Assembly (NCBI GenBank): GCA_934467435.1
Contig: CAKSLR010000037.1
Span: 1 to 12,582, forward strand
DNA length: 12,582 nucleotides
Reading direction: 5' to 3'
DNA from: an uncultured Eubacteriales bacterium
GTDB lineage: Bacteria > Bacillota > Clostridia > Oscillospirales > CAG-272
The position numbers were made by a program, and so were the translations under genes. Numbering within the stretch: the first letter of the stretch is position 1; each line of letters starts with the position of its first letter. Of the stretch, positions 6,419 through 12,442 are shown piece after piece. Under the pieces are notes generated by a model that did no database searches, was not told the DNA's origin, and worked only from the letters and a program-made list of their open reading frames with translations.

Positions 6419-6988
6419 ATGGCGAACGTGAAAATTTTCGGCAAACAGGGCTTTTTCGCAAAACTCGGGAAACGGAATCTGATCATCATCGGGGCAGTGC
6501 TTCTCATCGGGCTTGCCGTCTATCTGAATTACGTATGGTTCTACAATCCCACCTCTTCCATCGGGTACGGCAAGAGCAATATGCAGGATCAGTATACGGA
6601 CGATAAGACCGGTAATACCGGCAAGACCACGGAATCGTATTTCACCTCGGCACAACTCAGCCGGGAAAAGGCGCGGGATGAGGCACTGGAAGTTCTGAAG
6701 ACCGTAGCAGCCAGCGCCGATGCCCTGCAGGAGACGAAGGATGCCGCCCTTGCCGATATTTCCCGCATTGCGCTGGATATCGAGCAGGAGGCAAACATCG
6801 AAAGCCTCATCAAAGCCAAAGGTTTTTCCAACTGCGTGGCGGTCATGAACGGTGACCAGATCAGCATTGTTGTGGAAAGCAAAGGGCTGCTTCCGAACCA
6901 GGTGGCGCAGATCAAGGAGATTGTTTTTGAGCAGACCGGCATCAAGCCCGCCGGCGTCAAGATCATCGAAAAGACCACCGCTGCCTGA
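6419..6988 (+). CDS. spoIIIAH: Stage III sporulation protein SpoIIIAH
   Basis: A 189-residue bitopic protein (Bacillus about 218) with a short cytoplasmic start, one membrane helix (about 20-38), a flexible polar linker (about 43-75, rich in T, G, S, N) and a C-terminal ring-building domain related to YscJ/FliF (about 85-186: helix REKARDEALEVL, strand CVAVMNGDQISIVVES, helix QVAQIKEIVFEQTG, strand GVKIIEK). This domain is the part that binds SpoIIQ from the forespore side in characterised sporeformers. The ATG at 6419 was chosen because GGAGG lies 8 bases upstream. It is the only SpoIIIA gene here set off by a long gap (83 bases) from the gene before it, and that gap holds a candidate sigma-E promoter. 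A terminator follows within 10 bases. Confidence 0.95.
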   Translation: MANVKIFGKQGFFAKLGKRNLIIIGAVLLIGLAVYLNYVWFYNPTSSIGYGKSNMQDQYTDDKTGNTGKTTESYFTSAQLSREKARDEALEVLKTVAASADALQETKDAALADISRIALDIEQEANIESLIKAKGFSNCVAVMNGDQISIVVESKGLLPNQVAQIKEIVFEQTGIKPAGVKIIEKTTAA

Positions 6989-6996
6989 GACAAAAG

Positions 6997-7031
6997 AAAA
7001 AACCGCCTGCCGCAGGGGTAGGCGGTTTTTT
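6997..7031 (+). terminator. Rho-independent terminator of the spoIIIA cluster
   Basis: AAAAAACCGCCT (6997-7008) pairs perfectly with AGGCGGTTTTTT (7020-7031) around an 11-base loop, and the T-run forms the 3' edge of the stem. It starts 8 bases after the spoIIIAH stop. Its left arm is shared with a longer hairpin (6999-7048), so the two cannot form together. Confidence 0.85.
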
Positions 7032-7048
7032 CGGCGGCAGGCGGTTTT
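6999..7048 (-). terminator. Longer overlapping hairpin, terminator for the minus-strand isomerase gene
   Basis: AAAACCGCCTGCCGC (6999-7013) is the exact reverse complement of GCGGCAGGCGGTTTT (7034-7048), a 15-base-pair perfect stem. On the minus strand the distal arm runs into TTTTTTCTTTTG, a proper U-tract, about 30 bases after the stop of the isomerase gene. The AGGCGGTTTT element is duplicated (7020 and 7039), which is why two alternative stems exist. Confidence 0.7.
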
Positions 7049-7079
7049 GCGCTGTCGCACAAGGAGATCTTTTCTGTGG

Positions 7080-8048
7080 TCAAGCCCAACTCATGGTGCC
7101 GGGCTTCGGGTCGCGAATGATGGATTCCTTGAGGAACGCTACGGCGTGGGCAAGCCCTTCGTCGTTCGTCATCAGGCTGTCTTCATGTTCGATGCTCAGT
7201 ACCCCGTCATAGCCGACCAAGCGCAGGTTGCTAATCATGTCCCGCCAGTAATCCAGCCCGTTGCCGTAGCCGACCGAGCGGAAAATCCAGGAGCGGTGCA
7301 GTTCGTCGCTGTAATGCTTGGTGTCCAGTACGCCGAACTTGGCGGTGTTGTACTTGTCAATCTTCGTATCCTTGGCGTGGAAATGGTAGATGGCACCCTC
7401 CAGCGCGCGGATGGCGGCAACCGGGTCAATGCCCTGCCAGATGAGGTGCGAGGGGTCAAAGTTTGCACCGATGATATCGCCCACCGCTGCCCGCAGGCGC
7501 AGCAGCGTTTCGGGGTTGTAGACACAGAATCCGGGGTGCATTTCAAACGCGATGCACTCTACCCCGTGTGCTTTGGCAAAGGCGGCAGCCTCTTTCCAGT
7601 AAGGAATCAGCACGGTGTTCCACTGGTAATCCAGCACTTCAAGAAAATCCGGGGGCCAGGCGCAGGTCGCCCAGTTCGGGGTCTTATCCTCGGGCGAGCC
7701 GCCGGGGCAGCCGGAGAAGGTGACAACGGTGCGCACGCCGAGCTTCTCGGCCAGCAGAACGGTCTGGCGGAAATCATGGTCGAACTGTGCAGCAATCTCC
7801 TTGTTCGGATGAACGGCGTTGCCGTGGGTGGAGAGGGCGCAGATGTCAAGCCCATACTCCCGGATGGTGGCACGGAAGGCATCCAGCGCGGCGGGGTCGG
7901 CAAGCAGTACATCCGGGTTGCAATGCGCCTTACCCGGGTAGCCGCCGCAGCCGATCTCTACGCTTTCAATGCCGAGTGCCTTGAACTTGGCAAGCGCTTC
8001 GGAAAGCGGCATATCGGCATACAGGTTGGTCAGTACGCTGAGTTTCAT
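7080..8048 (-). CDS. Sugar phosphate isomerase/epimerase, xylose-isomerase-like TIM barrel
   Basis: A 322-residue protein of the AP-endonuclease-2/xylose-isomerase-like superfamily. The barrel begins with MKLSVLTNLYADMPLSEAL and IESVEIGCGGYPG. Likely divalent-metal ligands are E169 (IAFEMHPG), D198 with H201 (NFDPSHL), H224 (YHFHAKD) and E287 (SIEHED), all in the expected strand-end positions, so the enzyme looks intact. A conserved insert with WATCAWPPDF (126-135) separates it from IolE or DNA-repair members and resembles Firmicute proteins found beside inositol or rare-sugar oxidoreductases; the substrate cannot be named. AAAGGA lies 7 bases before the ATG. It has its own promoter and terminator, and no transporter, kinase or dehydrogenase partner next to it. 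Confidence 0.88.
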   Translation of the reverse strand: MKLSVLTNLYADMPLSEALAKFKALGIESVEIGCGGYPGKAHCNPDVLLADPAALDAFRATIREYGLDICALSTHGNAVHPNKEIAAQFDHDFRQTVLLAEKLGVRTVVTFSGCPGGSPEDKTPNWATCAWPPDFLEVLDYQWNTVLIPYWKEAAAFAKAHGVECIAFEMHPGFCVYNPETLLRLRAAVGDIIGANFDPSHLIWQGIDPVAAIRALEGAIYHFHAKDTKIDKYNTAKFGVLDTKHYSDELHRSWIFRSVGYGNGLDYWRDMISNLRLVGYDGVLSIEHEDSLMTNDEGLAHAVAFLKESIIRDPKPGTMSWA

Positions 8049-8086
8049 AGGTAAATCCTTTCTTTTCGGTATGGTTTTTCTCTCTC

Positions 8087-8115
8087 ATTATAGCGGATCT
8101 TTGTGCGTTTTGCAA
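8087..8115 (-). promoter_or_regulatory. Sigma-A-type promoter of the sugar isomerase gene
   Basis: On the minus strand -35 TTGCAA (8110-8115), a 17-base spacer and a perfect -10 TATAAT (8087-8092). Transcription would start near 8080, about 30 bases before the ATG at 8048. Confidence 0.7.
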
Positions 8116-8137
8116 GTATTTTCCGAAAAAACGCACG

Positions 8138-8173
8138 AAAAAACCGCCCGCGTTTTTCTGCGCGGGCGGGTTT
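8138..8173 (-). terminator. Rho-independent terminator after the CpsD-like gene, probably bidirectional
   Basis: A stem of about 12-15 pairs (left arm AAACCGCCCGCG ending at 8152, right arm CGCGGGCGGGTTT starting at 8161, one mismatch) encloses an 8-base loop, with A-runs and T-runs on both flanks. On the minus strand it ends in TTTTTTCG. The right arm lies only two bases from the stop codon of the CpsD-like gene (8175-8177), so stop codon and terminator are almost merged. Confidence 0.85.
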
Positions 8174-8174
8174 T

Positions 8175-8726
8175 TCAGAGGGCGACGGCGCCGAAGACGG
8201 TTGCCCCGGCACCCGTGAGGGAAGCAATGGCAGCCTGCACGGCATCCCGTCGGTCATACGCCACGCGCACGCCCAGCACCACACCGTCAAGGACGGGCGC
8301 CGCCGCTGCTGCCTCCGCACGAAAGGGAACGGGGGGCAGCGCGACAAATACAGCGTCATACGTTTCCTTTGCCTCGGCAAGCGCTGCGGCAAAGGCAGGG
8401 CCGGCAAGCCGGTCCACCGACTCTTCCCCGTTTTCTTCGCGCGGCAGAACGGTCAATGTGCCGCACCCCGCATCCGGGGTCTCGGTCGGGAGCGATGAGG
8501 CAGTGTCTTCCGCCATGAGAAGCACCCGCAGCCCGAGCCGGGCAAACGAGGCGGCAAGCGCCACGGCAAAGGCGCCGCCGTCACCGTCGGGGTCGGAAAG
8601 ACATACGCCGATGGCGGGGTGCGTTCCCTCCCGCAGCCCGCAGCGGGCAAGCAGATTCGTGCGCACGCGGCAGATTGCCTCCCGCTGCGCGGGGGTATCG
8701 TAGGATACGGTCTTTTTGTCCTTCAT
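8175..8726 (-). CDS. CpsD/CapB-like protein without nucleotide-binding motifs (predicted pseudo-kinase)
   Basis: A 183-residue protein whose layout follows bacterial tyrosine kinases of the CpsD/CapB/YwqD type. The N-terminus REAICRVRTNLLARCG (15-30) matches the family's EA(Y/F)RxLRTN element. The end, VLDGVVLGVRVAYDRRDAVQAAIASL then AGATVFGAVAL, matches the family's VDGVLLVVR...GANVLGVVLN region. All three ATP-site motifs are degenerate: the P-loop is SDPDGDGGAF (44-53), without GK(S/T); the Walker A' segment is LLMAED (69-74), not LLIDxD; the Walker B segment is VFVALPP (126-132), with Ala in place of the Asp of IDTPP. The protein stops where the usual tyrosine-rich tail would begin. It overlaps the YveK-like gene by four bases (ATGA), the partner expected for an active kinase. 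A scaffold or regulatory role is inferred; loss of function is the alternative. Confidence 0.75.
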   Translation of the reverse strand: MKDKKTVSYDTPAQREAICRVRTNLLARCGLREGTHPAIGVCLSDPDGDGGAFAVALAASFARLGLRVLLMAEDTASSLPTETPDAGCGTLTVLPREENGEESVDRLAGPAFAAALAEAKETYDAVFVALPPVPFRAEAAAAAPVLDGVVLGVRVAYDRRDAVQAAIASLTGAGATVFGAVAL

Positions 8727-9463
8727 GCGTTCTTCTCCTTTCTGCGGTCGGGCAGTGTGCCGAGCAGAGGAATGTTTTTGCCGAGCAGGGCGGAAAGTTC
8801 TTCCGTATCCCGTACCCGTTTGTCAAAAAACACAAGGCAAAACAGCACAAAGTAGGAGCCGAGTGCGCCGACCAGACCGAGCGCGGCGGTCAGCGGCCGG
8901 GCGGAAGCGCCCTGTCGCACGGCGGCGTCCGCCGTGGCAATCGGTTCAATGCGGCAGTTGCCGATGATGTCGGTCACCGATGCTTCCAGTTCCCCCGCCA
9001 CGGCGTTGGCAAGGTGTACGGCAAGCGAGGCACTCGGTGCCTCTACCGTAACCGTCAGGTTCTGGGAACTCTGCTCCACCTTTGCCCGGATCATACCCTG
9101 CAGGTTCTGATTGGTGTAGGTGGAAAGATCTTCCCACCCCTCAGTGGGGGAATCCAGCCGCCGTGCGGCAAAATAGCGGCGCACATTGGCATACAGGTTA
9201 TCGTTGTAAATGGCTTCCTGGCAACTCTGCGCCATGGCGCGTGCCTGCGCGATCTCCGCAGAAGTGGGGCCGACCGAAATATCCACGGTCGCCATCTGGA
9301 CATATACGCCGGAGGTGGCGGTGTAGGTGGCGCTTGCCGTTTTTTTGGCAAACAGGTATCCGAGTGCGGCAAATACGACGGTGCAAAGGAGAATCAGCAG
9401 CCAAAAACGCCGCAGGACGGAGAAAAGTTCCGCAAGGGTAATTTGTCTTTTTTGATTTTCCAT
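8723..9463 (-). CDS. Wzz/YveK-type polysaccharide co-polymerase or kinase activator
   Basis: A 246-residue protein with the typical topology of this family: short cytoplasmic N-terminus containing ITLAELFSVLRRFW (8-21), membrane helix about 22-39, an outside domain rich in alpha-helix (about 45-185), a second membrane helix (about 190-213) and a cytoplasmic tail DKRVRDTEELSALLG then IPLLGTLPD (214-239). That tail is the region that touches and activates the CpsD/CapB kinase in related systems. The partner encoded directly downstream (4-base overlap) looks catalytically dead. AGGAAGGA precedes the ATG at 9461-9463. No glycosyltransferase, flippase or polymerase gene is present in the window, so this is an orphan pair here. 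It lies 46 bases after typA with no U-tract terminator between. Confidence 0.85.
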   Translation of the reverse strand: MENQKRQITLAELFSVLRRFWLLILLCTVVFAALGYLFAKKTASATYTATSGVYVQMATVDISVGPTSAEIAQARAMAQSCQEAIYNDNLYANVRRYFAARRLDSPTEGWEDLSTYTNQNLQGMIRAKVEQSSQNLTVTVEAPSASLAVHLANAVAGELEASVTDIIGNCRIEPIATADAAVRQGASARPLTAALGLVGALGSYFVLFCLVFFDKRVRDTEELSALLGKNIPLLGTLPDRRKEKNA

Positions 9464-9492
9464 GGCGGTGTCCTTCCTTGTATTTTTTGGGG

Positions 9493-9522
9493 GCGCCGCG
9501 CGGGCATGCTTACCCGCGGCGC
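9493..9522 (-). other. GC-rich hairpin spanning the typA stop codon
   Basis: GCGCCGCGCGGG (9493-9504) can pair with CCCGCGGCGC (9513-9522) with a two-base bulge, and the loop contains the typA stop codon (9510-9512 complement). On the minus strand it is followed by CCCCCAAAAAA rather than a T-run, so it is not a standard intrinsic terminator; it may stabilise the upstream message or cause pausing. Confidence 0.4.
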
Positions 9523-11339
9523 TGCGCTGCCTGCGATTTCAGACGGGTGGCGGTATCAAGAATCTTCTTGCGCAGCCGGATGGATTTCGGTGTGACCTCA
9601 ATTAACTCGTCCTCGGCGATATAGTCGATGGCTTCCTCAAGGGAAAGAACCAGCGGCGGGGTCAGAATCAGCGCTTCATCCGCGCCCTTCGAACGGACGG
9701 CGGTGAGGTGTTTTTTCTTGCAGACGTTCACGCAGATGTCTTCCTGCTTCGGGCATTCCCCGACGATCATGCCTTCATACACGGGGGTCTGTACGCCGAT
9801 GAACATGCTGCCGCGATCCTGGGCGTTGAACAGACCGAAGGAGGTTGCCTCCCCCGCCTCTGAGGCGATCAGCGAGCCGGTATAACGGGTGGTGACCTCC
9901 CCCTTGAAGGGCTGATACCCGTCAAAGAGGGTGTTCATGACGCCCTCGCCTTTCGTGTCGGTCATAAATTCGCTGCGGTAACCGAACAGGCAACGGGTGG
10001 GAATGACATATTCGATCTTGGTGCGGGAGCCGACCTTGCCCATTTCGAGAAGTTCGCCTTTTCTTGCACCCAGTTTCTGTACCACGGCACCCACAGCGTC
10101 ATCCGGCACGTCAATCGAAACCCGCTCCATCGGTTCATAGGTTTTATCGTTGATCTTCTTGAAGAGTACGTGCGGCATCGAGCAGCAGAGTTCATACCCC
10201 TCGCGGCGCATGGTCTCGATGAGAATGGAAAGGTGCATCTCACCCCGTCCCGCCACGCGGAAACTGTCGGTGGTCACACCGTCGGAAACCCGCAGGGAAA
10301 CGTCTTTGAGAATTTCCTTATACAGCCGGTCGCGCAACTGGCGGGAGGTAACGTATTTGCCTTCTTTGCCGGCAAAGGGGCTGTCGTTGACCGAGAAGGT
10401 CATTTCCATGGTCGGCTCCGAAACCTTGACGAATTCCAGCGGTTCCACGCAGTCCAGCGCCGTCAGCGTATCGCCGATGGTGATGTCGGTCGCGCCCGAG
10501 AAAGCAACGATGTCGCCCACCGTCGCACTTTCCACCTGCCGTCTGCCCAGCCCGTCAAACTGCTGCAGCGAAACGATGCGGCAGCGCGTGGGCGGCGCGT
10601 CGGGGGTATGGTAGTTGGCAATCATCACATCGCGGTTCTGATAAATGGTGCCGCGCTCTACCCGCCCGATGCCGATGCGCCCGACATATTCGTTGTAGTC
10701 AATTGACGAGACAAGGAGTTGCAGCGGTGCGTCGGGGTCGCCCTCGGGGGCGGGGATGTATTCGAGAATGGTGTCGAGCAGGGGGGTTAAATCCTTCCCC
10801 GGCTCATAGGGGGTCAGGGATGCGGTACCCGCTCTGCCGCAACAGAACAGCATGGGGGAATCGAGCTGTGCATCGGTGGCATTCAGGTCCATCAGCAACT
10901 CCAGCACTTCTTCCTCTACTTCTTCAATGCGGGCATCGGGACGGTCGATTTTGTTGATGACAACAATAATCGGGTGGTTCAGTTCCATGGCGCGCTGCAG
11001 AACAAAGCGGGTCTGGGGCATCGGTCCCTCCGCCGCGTCCACCAGCAGAATGACGCCGTTGACCATCTTCAGAATCCGCTCCACCTCACCGCTGAAATCC
11101 GCGTGACCTGGGGTATCGATGACGTTGATTTTCACCCCTTTATAGTGAATGGCGGTATTCTTGGCAAGAATGGTGATGCCGCGTTCCCGCTCCAGGTCAT
11201 TGGAGTCCATGACCCGCTCTTCGGTCTCCTGGTTTTCATGATAGGCGCCGCCCTGTTTCAGCATGCCGTCCACCAGCGTGGTCTTGCCGTGGTCAACATG
11301 GGCGATGATAGCGATATTGCGAAGATCTTCTCTTTTCAC
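9510..11339 (-). CDS. typA: Ribosome-associated translational GTPase TypA/BipA
   Basis: A 609-residue member of the translation-factor GTPase family, usual length about 605-615. GTPase motifs are G1 AHVDHGKT (13-20), switch I RGITI (53-57), G3 DTPGHADF (75-82) and G4 NKID (129-132). The elongation-factor-like beta-barrel, domains III and V, and the TypA-specific C-terminus (GYRSEFMTDTKGEG, VCKKKHLTAVRSKG) follow. The protein helps 50S assembly and translation under stress or cold. The GTG at 11337-11339 is preferred over a GTG nine codons upstream because AAGGG lies 7 bases before it and homologues begin MxREDxRNIAIIAHVDHGKTT. The G5 segment reads LFCCGRAG where many homologues have a Ser-Ala pair. 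It has its own extended -10 promoter and is likely the first gene of a unit with the YveK and CpsD-like genes. Confidence 0.97.
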   Translation of the reverse strand: MKREDLRNIAIIAHVDHGKTTLVDGMLKQGGAYHENQETEERVMDSNDLERERGITILAKNTAIHYKGVKINVIDTPGHADFSGEVERILKMVNGVILLVDAAEGPMPQTRFVLQRAMELNHPIIVVINKIDRPDARIEEVEEEVLELLMDLNATDAQLDSPMLFCCGRAGTASLTPYEPGKDLTPLLDTILEYIPAPEGDPDAPLQLLVSSIDYNEYVGRIGIGRVERGTIYQNRDVMIANYHTPDAPPTRCRIVSLQQFDGLGRRQVESATVGDIVAFSGATDITIGDTLTALDCVEPLEFVKVSEPTMEMTFSVNDSPFAGKEGKYVTSRQLRDRLYKEILKDVSLRVSDGVTTDSFRVAGRGEMHLSILIETMRREGYELCCSMPHVLFKKINDKTYEPMERVSIDVPDDAVGAVVQKLGARKGELLEMGKVGSRTKIEYVIPTRCLFGYRSEFMTDTKGEGVMNTLFDGYQPFKGEVTTRYTGSLIASEAGEATSFGLFNAQDRGSMFIGVQTPVYEGMIVGECPKQEDICVNVCKKKHLTAVRSKGADEALILTPPLVLSLEEAIDYIAEDELIEVTPKSIRLRKKILDTATRLKSQAAQRRG

Positions 11340-11387
11340 AGTTTTACCCTTCCGTTTTTCACACACAAATATGGAATCAACCTAACT

Positions 11388-11415
11388 ATTATAGCACAGA
11401 TTCGGCAAATTACAA
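11388..11415 (-). promoter_or_regulatory. Sigma-A-type promoter of typA (extended -10)
   Basis: On the minus strand: -35 TTGTAA (11410-11415), a 16-base spacer and a perfect -10 TATAAT (11388-11393) preceded by TGC, an extended -10. Transcription would start near 11381, giving a leader of about 40 bases. The araC promoter at 12290-12317 has the same architecture. Confidence 0.7.
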
Positions 11416-11452
11416 CAAGGCGCACGGAATTTTTTTGGGTTTTGACGAAAAA

Positions 11453-12256
11453 TCAGGGCTTTTCGCGCCGGCTGTCGCGGTAGGCGGCGGGAGAGACCCC
11501 CGTTTTTTCTTTGAACAGTCCGGAAAAATAGTATTCGTCGCAAAAAGAAAGCTGCGCGGCGATCTCCCGCACGCTGAGGCGGCTGCTTTCGAGCAACTGG
11601 CAGGCAAGGGAGAGGCGACGCCGCAACAGGTACTGATAGGGGGTGCAGCCGTAAGCGCGGCGGAATACCCGGCAGCACTGGGAGGCGGAACGCCCCACCG
11701 CCCCGGCTATTTCGCCGGCGCGGATGTCCTCGCAGTAGTGCAGGTCAATAAAATCCCGCAGAGCGGCGGCGGTTTTATCCACGTGCGGCGCGTCGGCGTG
11801 CCCCATGCGGTAAAACAGTTCGTGCAGCAGCAGAGTGGCGGAGAGCAGTTGGTTCTTTTCCTTCTTTTCCGCCGTGCGGACAATGGAGCGCAAAAGGTCA
11901 CCCGTATAAAGTCCGGGAAAGTGGCAGCGTGTGGTGATGCCGTACGCCTGCGCCAGCTCCGCGGCAAGTACCCCCGAAAAGTTGACCCAGATCTTTTCCC
12001 ATGGGTCGGCGGGGTCGGCGTAATACAGGTGGTCATGCCCGGTAGGCAGAAAGTAAGTGTCACCTGCCTTCGGGGTATAGGCAACCCCGTCCAGCAGCAC
12101 CGTGCCGCGCCCGCGCAGAATGTATTCGATGCATGCCGTGCCGGCATTCTGGCGGCGGATGCGGTAACTGCCGTCACAGTACGAGATGCCGGCAATCCAG
12201 AAGGAAAGGGAAGCCGGGTTGCCTTCATCAAGAAACGGGTAGATCAGTTCTTTCAT
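11453..12256 (-). CDS. AraC-family transcriptional regulator with cupin-type sensor domain
   Basis: A 267-residue regulator. The N-terminal half (about 15-95) is an AraC-type cupin fold: AGTACIEYILRGRGTVLLDG (38-57), then KAGDTYFLPTGHDHLYYADPADPWEKIWVNFSG, typical of sugar-sensing members. The C-terminal half carries two helix-turn-helix units: about 178-200 (IRAGEIAGAVGRSASQCCRVFRR) and 228-250 (SVREIAAQLSFCDEYYFSGLFKE), ending KTGVSPAAYR, the family signature. The ligand is unknown. The ATG at 12256 is preferred over one at 12271: AGGA sits 9 bases before it, and the TATAAT at 12290-12295 would leave only about 12 leader bases for the earlier ATG. It is divergent from trkA and has no sugar-use gene beside it, so its targets are uncertain; the isomerase gene at 7080-8048 is the only sugar enzyme in the window. 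Confidence 0.92.
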   Translation of the reverse strand: MKELIYPFLDEGNPASLSFWIAGISYCDGSYRIRRQNAGTACIEYILRGRGTVLLDGVAYTPKAGDTYFLPTGHDHLYYADPADPWEKIWVNFSGVLAAELAQAYGITTRCHFPGLYTGDLLRSIVRTAEKKEKNQLLSATLLLHELFYRMGHADAPHVDKTAAALRDFIDLHYCEDIRAGEIAGAVGRSASQCCRVFRRAYGCTPYQYLLRRRLSLACQLLESSRLSVREIAAQLSFCDEYYFSGLFKEKTGVSPAAYRDSRREKP

Positions 12257-12289
12257 GCGTGTTTTCCTCATGCGCTGGTTGCCTTTTTA

Positions 12290-12317
12290 TTATAGCAGAC
12301 GGAACACGAAATTACAA
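12290..12317 (-). promoter_or_regulatory. Sigma-A-type promoter of the araC-family gene (extended -10)
   Basis: On the minus strand: -35 TTGTAA (12312-12317), a 16-base spacer and perfect -10 TATAAT (12290-12295) with TGC just upstream. It lies in the gap shared with the divergent trkA promoter. Predicted start near 12283. Confidence 0.68.
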
Positions 12318-12367
12318 GAGGCGCGAAAAAACCAGAAATAAGGAGTCGTTCCGGGTTGCGCGGGGGC

Positions 12368-12396
12368 TTGCATTTTCGCGCGGGATGGTGTATAAT
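12368..12396 (+). promoter_or_regulatory. Sigma-A-type promoter of the trkA-like gene
   Basis: A perfect -10 TATAAT (12391-12396) with a 17-base spacer to a weak -35 TTGCAT (12368-12373; 3 of 6). The predicted start near 12403 gives a leader of about 40 bases. The region from 12318 to 12367 between the two divergent promoters shows no further feature I can support. Confidence 0.6.
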
Positions 12397-12415
12397 GGGG
12401 CGCGTAATGCTATCG

Positions 12416-12430
12416 GGCGGCAGGACCGCC
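12416..12430 (+). other. Small GC hairpin abutting the trkA ribosome binding site
   Basis: GGCGG (12416-12420) pairs with CCGCC (12426-12430) around the loop CAGGA. The ribosome binding site GAAGGAAA begins at the next base. It lies inside the predicted 5' leader and might protect or expose the site; five pairs only. Confidence 0.3.
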
Positions 12431-12442
12431 GAAGGAAATTTT

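Noticed and set aside
6038..7060. Minus-strand open frame of 340 codons opposite spoIIIAG-spoIIIAH
   Set aside because: It is antisense to two recognised genes and runs through the terminator; no family resemblance and no start signal.
7059..7119. AAGGAG-like site followed by a GTG on the plus strand just after the double terminator
   Set aside because: The frame from the GTG closes after about 14 codons inside the 3' end of the isomerase gene; chance match.
6852..8054. Plus-strand open frame of 400 codons opposite the sugar isomerase
   Set aside because: It begins inside spoIIIAH in another frame, crosses the double terminator and mirrors a clearly real minus-strand gene.
8675..9595. Plus-strand open frame of 306 codons opposite the YveK-like gene
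   Set aside because: Antisense shadow; translation rich in Arg, Gly and Cys with no domain, and the opposite strand has a good start, ribosome site and family motifs.
11435..12295. Plus-strand open frame of 286 codons opposite the AraC-family gene
   Set aside because: Antisense shadow of a gene with two clear helix-turn-helix units.
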